In this document: piece by piece, positions 36,302 through 43,268 of the stretch
Layout: the number at the start of each line of letters is the position of its first letter
Position numbering within the stretch: position 1 is the stretch's first letter
Source: JACMLD01 sp044227095
GTDB lineage: Bacteria; Bacteroidota; Bacteroidia; Chitinophagales; Chitinophagaceae
Assembly: GCA_044227095.1 (NCBI GenBank)
Contig: JBGAFV010000001.1
Coordinates: forward strand, 4,278,001 to 4,342,000
DNA length: 64,000 bases
Reading direction: 5' to 3'
Position numbers and translations under genes: made by a program
The notes under the pieces: generated by a model
What the model was told of the DNA's origin: nothing
The model's database searches: none
Seen by the model: only the letters and a program-made list of their open reading frames with translations

Positions 36302-36694
36302 TTAATTGTTTGAATGAAGCGCCACTAAATTTCCTTCAGTATCATTAAAGAATGCCATAAACCCATTTTGTCCAATGGAAGTCTTTGGCATAGTAATTTT
36401 TCCGCCTGCTTTTTCTATTCTATCTAATACATTTTGCAGATCTGGATTTGCGTTTAAATAAATGATAGATCCGGTTAAACTTGGGGTGTGCACAGGGCTT
36501 TTGGCTAGGCCACCGGCAACTTTTGCATTCATTGGGTCGAAAGGAAACATTGCATACTGCATTCCAGGCATCTCCATTTCTTCCATTTTAATTTCAAAAA
36601 TAGTTTCATAAAATTTTTTTGCCCTTGAAATATCAATAGCAGGGATTTCAAACCAGTTAACCGCATTTGTACCGGGTCCCATTTTATCGTTCAT
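36302..36694 (-). CDS. VOC (glyoxalase/dioxygenase) superfamily protein
   Basis: 130 residues with two beta-alpha-beta-beta-beta halves: NWFEIPAIDISRAKKFYETIF and later GSIIYLNANPDLQNVLDRIE, closing with FMAFFNDTEGNLVALHSN. The start of each half and the closing EGN pattern are typical of VOC proteins, which bind a metal and act on small molecules or give resistance. Substrate unknown. Confidence 0.88.
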   Translation of the reverse strand: MNDKMGPGTNAVNWFEIPAIDISRAKKFYETIFEIKMEEMEMPGMQYAMFPFDPMNAKVAGGLAKSPVHTPSLTGSIIYLNANPDLQNVLDRIEKAGGKITMPKTSIGQNGFMAFFNDTEGNLVALHSNN

Positions 36695-37211
36695 AATTTT
36701 TATTTTAAGTTAGGTATTAAGGTAAGAAAAATTATTATCTAAACTTGCAGCCTTTTTAAGAATGACGCACAACGTTTCTATTGTCGAATATACGAATCTC
36801 TCTCAAATATGAATTCTTGTTGCTAAACGTAAAGAAAACCAGAGAAGTTGACGATCCCATGTTACAAAATGAGACGAAAACCGGCGGCAATAATTTGCGC
36901 AAAGATTGACGTTTGTAATGGTAATCATGTACACGTTGTTTATTACAAATAAATATTAGATGAACGAAATTATTAACATATTCAATTTAAACGTGTGTGT
37001 ATATGCGTTATAAATAAACTACTACAAATCCAACTTAATAATATTTACTAATCGCTTGCTAAGATGCGCAAAGCCTCTAAATTAATCTTCAATAAGGCTT
37101 TAATTCTTTCTGACAGTGTTGCCTAGTCCGGACTAAAAATAACAAGGTAAGACACAGATGCTGAACTGTGTAATAACTTATATGCTTTCAACAAAACATA
37201 AAACCTACACA
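36695..37211. other. Intergenic region ahead of the C10 protease
   Basis: Over 500 bases, AT-rich, without a convincing gene; an in-frame extension of the protease back to 37158 is unlikely. A short stretch (GTCGAATATACGAATCTC, about 36784-36801) resembles AAATATACGAATCTC in the TIR gene (about 44684-44698). No hairpin of note. Confidence 0.45.
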
Positions 37212-38615
37212 ATGAAAAAAGTATTAAGCATCTTCATCATTTCAATTGTACTTACCACTTTATCCTGCAGTAAGCAAACTATTAAGCAGGATGTTCAAAG
37301 CCCTATTACTACTAATACTAACATTAAATCCGGATCTACCGGTATAACACTTGCTGATGCAAGTACATTGGCTATAAAATATTTGCAAAGTAAAAACTTT
37401 AATACAACAATTACTTTAAAGAATGCGCAAACTATTATTAAAAACGGTGTCCCTTATTTTCATGTAATTAATGCAAATGCTGGCTTCGTAATACTATCTG
37501 CTGATTCTATGTACATGCCTTTGTTAGCTTATGATAGTGCAAGTAATTTCTCGTTAGCTGCTGAAAGTATAAACCCTGGTCTTATTAACTGGTTTAACAA
37601 ACATGGCCAGGAGCTTGATTTTGTGCGAAACAATAAAAGCGCTTATGTAGATACTATAGCTAAAAACAATAAAATATTGTGGAAGGCAATGGATGCTATA
37701 ACATCCGCTGGATTAAATACTCAAATTACTAATACTAGTCGTGCTAATCCATCTAATGCAGATGTATTACCTCCTGAAGTTATTTCGGCAACACCTGTTA
37801 CAGATTACACTATTTCAAACATTGGTCCTTTGTGCAGGATATTTTGGGGACAAGACTATCCTTTTAATTTTTATTGTCCAACAGTAACTAATGGTTTATC
37901 TGGCTACGGTAATCATGCACCAGCAGGTTGCGTACCAGTAGCGATGGCACAGATTGCTTACTTCTGGAAGTATCCTACAACTTATAATTGGGCAAGTATG
38001 CCGCTAAATAAGACAGCAGCTCTTTTTTCTCCAGTTACCGATGCTAGTAAGTTGATAAGCGACATCGGTGTAAGATTAGGTACGGTTTATTCCGCTTCTA
38101 GTGGAGGTTCAGATGAAAGTAAAGTAGCTGGAGCCTTTTTAGGGATGGGTTATAAATCAGCAACCAATACAGCATCCTTAACAACACAAGCATGGTCCGG
38201 AGCTAATAATGGTGGAACTTTCTCAGGTTTAATAAACAATGAAATACAAACATACAAACGACCTCTTATAGTTTCCGGGTTTCCAGTTTATACAAGTGTA
38301 TTCGGTTTGGGCATATTACCATCTCCCGGAGCTGATGGACATGCATGGGTTTGTGATGGTAGTAATATGACTACTATTTCTTACGGTACACAGTATGTAT
38401 ACCACCAGGGAGGACAAATAGTTACCAGCACTGTCTATAGCAGCATACAATCTATGTCCCTTTTACACATGAATTGGGGATGGTATGATGATGTAAATGG
38501 TGTAACTGCTGCAAATAACGGATGGTATAACTGTAGTGGAAATTATACGCAAGCAAATTCAAGTTCCAGTAACTATCAATACTTTCAAATTATTACATAT
38601 AACATACATACATAA
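37212..38615 (+). CDS. C10-family (streptopain-like) cysteine peptidase, lipoprotein
   Basis: 467 residues from the ATG at 37212 (MKKVLSIFIISIVLTTLSC), a lipoprotein signal with Cys19. A Spi-type propeptide (about 40-130: ASTLAIKYLQSKNF, VPYFHVINANAGFVILSAD) precedes the catalytic domain. The nucleophile Cys240 is in HAPAGCVPVAMAQIAYFW and the His377 in GADGHAWVCDG; NWGWYDD follows near the end. These proteases include SpeB and the Bacteroides Bfp enzymes, usually kept in check by a cognate inhibitor. Two paralogous lipoprotein genes follow on the same strand. Confidence 0.93.
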   Translation: MKKVLSIFIISIVLTTLSCSKQTIKQDVQSPITTNTNIKSGSTGITLADASTLAIKYLQSKNFNTTITLKNAQTIIKNGVPYFHVINANAGFVILSADSMYMPLLAYDSASNFSLAAESINPGLINWFNKHGQELDFVRNNKSAYVDTIAKNNKILWKAMDAITSAGLNTQITNTSRANPSNADVLPPEVISATPVTDYTISNIGPLCRIFWGQDYPFNFYCPTVTNGLSGYGNHAPAGCVPVAMAQIAYFWKYPTTYNWASMPLNKTAALFSPVTDASKLISDIGVRLGTVYSASSGGSDESKVAGAFLGMGYKSATNTASLTTQAWSGANNGGTFSGLINNEIQTYKRPLIVSGFPVYTSVFGLGILPSPGADGHAWVCDGSNMTTISYGTQYVYHQGGQIVTSTVYSSIQSMSLLHMNWGWYDDVNGVTAANNGWYNCSGNYTQANSSSSNYQYFQIITYNIHT

Positions 38616-38746
38616 ATTAAAATCAAAACTTATAAGTAAGGTAAATGCAACAATTAAGCTAAGTATTAATTGTTGCATTTATTAACTTTTCAAAAAAAGA
38701 TCAATCTAAAATAATTTTTAATTTTATAAAACAACTTCTTAAGAAT

Positions 38747-39298
38747 ATGAAATCAGATCGTTTTATACCCGTAAAATTCAATGCGCATTTCTTTCTGTAC
38801 ATGTTATGTGCGATTACAACCTTTTATTTATTACCGTCTTGCCATAAAGCAATTATGAGAGATGAAAATCCTCCCGTTCCAAGAAGAACGTTTCTTATTG
38901 GTAATGTTTGGGGTGCTCCAACAATGAATAGCATTAGTTCGCTTTCTACAGGAACTCCCGTTTCTTATAAAGGAACAGCTGCTGATTCCATCATCTTTAA
39001 CTGGACCATTAACCCTAATGTTTATATTTATGGTATCAATTCTTTTATTGGTGGTAAAAATGTACAACATAATATTAACAGGATAGGTCAATGCTCTTTT
39101 ACCACTGCATTAGGCAATGATACTACTACTATTGCTTTTGATACAATAATGCTGGGTTCTCCCTGGAAACAAGGTTATTCAGACACTTTGTTTGTTACAA
39201 AAACATCTCCTACTCAACTGGTGTTTACAGTAAGATATTCTTTGCCCAGCGGGAGCGGTGTTGAAATTGATACTTTTCATACTGTACGTATTTTTTAA
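38747..39298 (+). CDS. Lipoprotein, tandem paralogue A downstream of C10 protease
   Basis: 183 residues with a lipoprotein signal ending LLPSC. The rest is beta-rich: SISSLSTGTPVSYKGTAADS, FIGGKNVQHNINRIG, then LGSPWKQGYSDTLFVTKTSP and RYSLPSGSGVEIDTFHTV. It is 131 bp after the protease gene. The final 40 residues are nearly identical to the next gene's. Family not recognised; the size, order and export suggest a protease inhibitor, as with staphostatin-like partners of Bacteroides C10 enzymes, but this is inference. Confidence 0.7.
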   Translation: MKSDRFIPVKFNAHFFLYMLCAITTFYLLPSCHKAIMRDENPPVPRRTFLIGNVWGAPTMNSISSLSTGTPVSYKGTAADSIIFNWTINPNVYIYGINSFIGGKNVQHNINRIGQCSFTTALGNDTTTIAFDTIMLGSPWKQGYSDTLFVTKTSPTQLVFTVRYSLPSGSGVEIDTFHTVRIF

Positions 39299-39308
39299 TT
39301 TTTATTTT

Positions 39309-39851
39309 ATGCAACACTCAAGTCTAAATAAAACAAATACACTGGCAATCGTTATTGCAATTTTGTCAATATCTGCAATAACCATTATTCTGCCATCATG
39401 TAAAAAAAACAGGGTATGTGGATGTACTGTACCCCTTCCTACTCCCAGGGTTTTTTACCTTCTCGATAATAAATGGAGATTATCTACAGCAACAAGTATT
39501 GATTCACTCTCTACAGGTACACTTATAAAATATACAGGAACTGCGGCTGATTCTATTAGATTTACCGGAAGTTCACTTAATAGTATTGTAGATACTATTA
39601 TCAATTATATTGGCGACAAAAATATTAATGCTGTTTCAAGAATAGGTTACAATATAACAGTTTCTGTTGCAGATACGACTGTTATAGCTGCAGATACTTT
39701 TATGCTGTCTAAGCCGTGGAAAAATGGTTATTCAGATACTTTGTTTATTACAAAAACATCTCCCACCCAATTGGTGTTTAAAGTAAGATATTCTTTACCT
39801 ACAGGTAGTGGTGTTGAAATTGATACTTTTCATACAGTGCGTACTTTTTAG
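39309..39851 (+). CDS. Lipoprotein, tandem paralogue B downstream of C10 protease
   Basis: 180 residues from the ATG at 39309 (MQHSSLNKTNTLAIV), a lipoprotein signal ending ILPSC. It parallels the preceding gene throughout: SIDSLSTGTLIKYTGTAADS, YIGDKNINAVSRIG, LSKPWKNGYSDTLFITKTSP and RYSLPTGSGVEIDTFHTV. It begins 10 bp after paralogue A ends, so the pair is one transcript. The central part differs most. Same inhibitor hypothesis. Confidence 0.7.
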   Translation: MQHSSLNKTNTLAIVIAILSISAITIILPSCKKNRVCGCTVPLPTPRVFYLLDNKWRLSTATSIDSLSTGTLIKYTGTAADSIRFTGSSLNSIVDTIINYIGDKNINAVSRIGYNITVSVADTTVIAADTFMLSKPWKNGYSDTLFITKTSPTQLVFKVRYSLPTGSGVEIDTFHTVRTF

Positions 39852-39939
39852 TGAGTACAATAATTCCTTTACAGTGAACCGCTGCATTTTATTACTAAAC
39901 GATAAAATATAACAGAAGGGATCTCCTGAAAAAGTATGG

Positions 39940-40235
39940 TGCTATTACTACACTTCCTGCGGCTCAATCTCCACGGGTTGCTTACAGCACGACAATGCGG
40001 AGTGGCTATTTTTTTATTTCTCGCCCGCCTGAATAACAAAGTCGGGCAGGCAAAGAGCGCAAAGGAGCAGCGCAAAGAATTTTCGAGGCTATTCTTTTTA
40101 TTTCTCGCCCGCCTGAATGACAAAGTCGGGCAGGCAAAGAACGCAAAGGTGCAGCGCAAAGAACTTTCGTTTTTTGTCATCCCGACGAAGGAGGGATCTT
40201 CGCGACTTGACTTTTCTTTATGTGGCAGGTAAAGG
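39940..40235. repeat. REP-like dispersed repeat, copy 2
   Basis: Second large copy of the repeat at 16640-16905, same orientation, with two full internal subunits (each with the GCCCGCCTG/CGGGCAGGC hairpin and GCAAAGGnGCAGCGCAAAG) and the GACGAAGGAGGGATCTTCGC end. Confidence 0.8.
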
Positions 40236-40272
40236 ACACCAACCATCATAAAACATTCAGTAAAGAAATAAA

Positions 40273-40299
40273 AAAATGCCGGTTATTAGCCGGCATTTT
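40273..40299 (-). terminator. Terminator hairpin of the fibronectin-III gene
   Basis: Perfect 10-bp stem AAAATGCCGG/CCGGCATTTT with a 7-nt loop; on the minus strand a T-tract follows. Nearly the same hairpin stands at 15989-16011. Confidence 0.75.
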
Positions 40300-40321
40300 A
40301 ATAATGAGCAAAGGTTATTCC

Positions 40322-40945
40322 TTACGCCACTATTTTAGTAATGGTTTCCGATTGCGTTTCCTTATCGTTGGTACCTGTTACGTTCATTACAAACAAATAG
40401 GTTTTGCCAGGCTGCAGGCCTTTAAGCACAAACTTAGACCTTGCTTTTACCATATGGTTCCATACGGTGTTATCGCCGTTAGCAATACCATAGTTGATGG
40501 TGTATGCCCTGGCGCCAGGCACCCTGTTTACACTAATGCTAACATTGCCGCTACCCGGCCCAACTTCTACAGAGAAATTTTCCACTTCGCCAAAGGCAAT
40601 AACAGAACCAGTTGCCCCGCTAACGGCAAAGCCGGATGATAGCAGGATGGCTTCATCATCATTAGCAACGCTTATAGCATAGTTAGCCAGCTGATCAAGC
40701 TGCTCAACTATACCTTCAATAATTGCATTCTTATGCGCCGCCTTTAAACGGTCGCGGTGTTGCGCATCAACAATGCTGGCATCCAGTTGGTCTAACGAAA
40801 TTTTAAGGTCGTCCATTGCCACCGGCGGATTGGGAAAAATGGATACATCGCTCATTTTGCTGTGCACAACCGTAGCACGAATAAGTAGTGCAGCATTGCT
40901 GCTACGTTTGTAATCTTTTACAATTCTAAATTTAGCTTTCGCCAT
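40322..40945 (-). CDS. Fibronectin-III-domain protein of unknown function
   Basis: 207 residues without a signal peptide. The first half is helical (DDLKISLDQLDASIVDAQHR, IEGIVEQLDQLANYAISVAN). The second half (about 120-207) is a fibronectin type III domain: VNRVPGARAYTINYGIANG, LKGLQPGKTYLFVMNVTG. It has its own terminator. A remnant of the same 3' end and terminator lies beside the other 21-bp array at 16 kb, so the gene and the array appear to have been duplicated together. Function unknown. Confidence 0.75.
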   Translation of the reverse strand: MAKAKFRIVKDYKRSSNAALLIRATVVHSKMSDVSIFPNPPVAMDDLKISLDQLDASIVDAQHRDRLKAAHKNAIIEGIVEQLDQLANYAISVANDDEAILLSSGFAVSGATGSVIAFGEVENFSVEVGPGSGNVSISVNRVPGARAYTINYGIANGDNTVWNHMVKARSKFVLKGLQPGKTYLFVMNVTGTNDKETQSETITKIVA

Positions 40946-41121
40946 AATTTTAAATTTTTAAGGGTAAAAAAAATGTTTAACTAAAGCAAGACTTATAATT
41001 TCAAACAGTAGTTGCGGATAACGTTTTATTCTATCGTAATTACGTGTTGTTATTCATTCATTTTAGAATAAGGATACCAGATTTTTTACCAAAGCCTGCT
41101 ATACTTACAGGTTTCCCGCAA

Positions 41122-41441
41122 ATCGCATTAACTTAATTGCGCATGTATTATGCATACCCCTCAAAAAAAAGATCAGAGTTGATGAACTCACGACAAGAGT
41201 GAATGAACTCACGACAAGAGTGAATGAACTCCTGACAAGAGTGAACGAACTCTTGACAAGAGTGAACGAACTCCTGACAAGAGTGAACGAACTCACGACA
41301 AGAGTGAATGAACTCCTGACAAGAGTGAATGAACTCTTGACAAGAGTGAACGAACTCACGACAAGAGTGAATGAACTCCTGACAAGCGTAAACGAGCTCT
41401 TCATGAGAAATGGTTGAAAAATTGGAGGGATTAGCGAATGC
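41122..41441 (+). repeat. Element copy 2 with 21-bp tandem array (10 units)
   Basis: Ten units of ACAAGAGTGAAYGAACTCCTG type run from 41193 to 41402; the last is degenerate. Flanks match copy 1: left ATCGCATTAA, CATACCCCTC, GAGTTGATGAACTC; right GAGAAATGG versus GCGAAATGA. AAC/AAT and CTG/TTG variants are silent in the (TRVNELL)n frame, which again has no ATG. Confidence 0.9.
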
Positions 41442-41561
41442 TTACTAAGTAAAAAAGTGTATGCATGAAATATCTACTTAGTAATTCTGCGCAAATACGG
41501 GTAGAATGATTGTTATTGGATTGTTGAGCAAGTTTTGTAGAAAACGAATATTAAGTGCGGC

Positions 41562-41984
41562 CTATTTTTTTATCCAAATTGTGTCTTGTAAAATATGATC
41601 ATCTAAATTTCCAGTCGACTTAAAAAGGTAATAATTTTTACCACTTCCGATAATGACTGTAGTAATGATTAGTCTTTTTTTTAAGTCTAATAACTCTTTT
41701 GGCAAAACTTCAGTTCCCTCCAAAAAAGTAAGCGTATAGCGACAATTATCAATCCATGCTATTTTAAATTTTGACACATTCCCATTTTGTTCATTTTTTT
41801 CAAGCTGAATTGAATCGGCTCTCGTAAACGTGAAATACACTAATTTCCCTTTATTTTTAAAATGGTAGCTAAAGGTCCCTCTTTTATACTTGCTACAATC
41901 AGACAGAGAAATATTTTCGCCAAGCGACCTGACCTTAGTATATACCATTGTCAATGTTAGTAGAAATAAAAAAAGTAGTTTCAT
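41562..41984 (-). CDS. Small secreted protein of unknown function
   Basis: 140 residues with a signal peptide (LLFLFLLTLTMVYTKV). The mature part is beta-rich (GTFSYHFKNKGKLVYFTFTR, YTLTFLEGTEVLPKELLDLK, YLFKSTGNLDDHIL). No family recognised. Low G+C like its neighbours. Confidence 0.6.
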   Translation of the reverse strand: MKLLFLFLLTLTMVYTKVRSLGENISLSDCSKYKRGTFSYHFKNKGKLVYFTFTRADSIQLEKNEQNGNVSKFKIAWIDNCRYTLTFLEGTEVLPKELLDLKKRLIITTVIIGSGKNYYLFKSTGNLDDHILQDTIWIKK

Positions 41985-42062
41985 GATAAATATTAATTTG
42001 TTGCCGATTGCTCCAATATAAAGCCAGCCTTGCAGAAAACCGCATGTTTGGTAGTGGCATGG

Positions 42063-42575
42063 TCAATGAACGAAAATTACTTTTGGAGATTTTCCATCTT
42101 TGTCCCGTTTAGCTCTACCCAGAAGTCCTACATCTATGTCTTTTGGATCATTAATGCCTTTAGCTTCTAACTCTATCGGATCAACATAGGTATACATTCC
42201 GTAATAATCACCACCAACAACCCAGCCATTTGTATATGTCAACTTTGTTATTGACATATCACCAGATGGTGATCCAATATACACCGGCCCATTTTCTTTC
42301 ATTATTTCTATGGCCCTTTCTTTTTTGTCCTTTATTGTCGAGTCCTCTAATATTATATAAGTCCCATTAGAAAACAATACCCAGTCTTTAAATTGGGGAC
42401 TGATTGCTTTTTTTACATTGTCAATCAATTGTTTTTCGGATAGCATATGGTTTTCAGCTAAAATGTTTTTTGATGTGTTTTGTTCGGGCTTAGGCTTTTG
42501 TTCATCAGATTTTTTGTCAACGCAGGAAGCCAACAAAATAATTAGAAAAAGCATACTTGTAGAAAGCGATCTCAT
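42063..42575 (-). CDS. Lipoprotein of unknown function
   Basis: 170 residues with a lipoprotein signal ending LLASC. It contains WVLFSNGTYIILED, ERAIEIMKENGPVYIGSPSG and WVVGGDYYGMYTYVDP, a mixed alpha/beta body. No family recognised. A repeated intergenic word (GTTGCCGATTGCTCCAATA) lies just downstream at 42000. Confidence 0.6.
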   Translation of the reverse strand: MRSLSTSMLFLIILLASCVDKKSDEQKPKPEQNTSKNILAENHMLSEKQLIDNVKKAISPQFKDWVLFSNGTYIILEDSTIKDKKERAIEIMKENGPVYIGSPSGDMSITKLTYTNGWVVGGDYYGMYTYVDPIELEAKGINDPKDIDVGLLGRAKRDKDGKSPKVIFVH

Positions 42576-42767
42576 AAGGAAATGTTTACAGTCTACTGCC
42601 GGGCCGCAATTTATAACGCCAGTTGCCGTACTAAATTAATAAACTGAATTACTAGTTATATGATTTAAATTTTAAGACCTCACTCATTTAACACTACTTC
42701 TACTTGCACATAATTAATGTTGCATTGTCCAGCCCCGCTTTTGGAAACACTTTTATTGTCGATAGTT

Positions 42768-43268
42768 TTAAAATAGTTTAAGAGATTGAGGGTAAGCCCC
42801 TAAGGAGCTAACCTGCTTTTTAGCTTTGCTCCAATTACTATTTGAAACATTAGGTGTTTCTAATCTGTCCCATTCTGCTTTGAACTGATTTAATTTGCCC
42901 ATAACGTCAGTTTCATCCGTATTATTAAAAGTCAATAGAATTTCAAGTCTATGTCGCAAGTCTTCGTATGTTGTAGAAGAAGTCCGATGCTTTTCAGCAA
43001 CTTCAGAAGGCTTCAAAAACGTTAACAATCCTGTTAAAACGGCAACGATGCTAGCTCCGATTGCTACGATAATTTGTGTAACTCCATTGTTTTGCCAAGG
43101 AACCGAAACTTGTGCTCCAATCAAACTTGATATAACAATGGAAGGTATCCCCAAGTACAGGTTTAATCGTTCTTTTGTCATTGATGCATACCTGTGCGCA
43201 TACTCAAGAGTGTGAATTTTTCTTGTCCAATCAAGAATTAGATTTTTTTGTGGTTCTGTTACTGGCAT
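42768..43268 (-). CDS. SLATT-domain protein (two-TM putative effector)
   Basis: 166 residues. A helix with WTRKIHTLEYAHRYASMTKE leads to two transmembrane helices (LYLGIPSIVISSLIGA and IIVAIGASIVAVLTGLLTF), then LKPSEVAEKHRTSSTTYEDL and a C-terminal helical part. This is the SLATT pattern, a family predicted from genome-context work to act as membrane effectors (pore formers) in nucleotide-signalled conflict systems. Its start overlaps the stop of the TIR gene by 10 bases, so it is translated with it. Membrane damage after infection is the expected but unproven role. Confidence 0.85.
   Translation of the reverse strand: MPVTEPQKNLILDWTRKIHTLEYAHRYASMTKERLNLYLGIPSIVISSLIGAQVSVPWQNNGVTQIIVAIGASIVAVLTGLLTFLKPSEVAEKHRTSSTTYEDLRHRLEILLTFNNTDETDVMGKLNQFKAEWDRLETPNVSNSNWSKAKKQVSSLGAYPQSLKLF

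Noticed and set aside
39869..40249. Open frames of 98-126 codons on both strands, also at 16612-16945 and 46010-46192
   Set aside because: They are translations of the REP-like repeats; the same peptide pieces recur in several places and frames, with no start signals.
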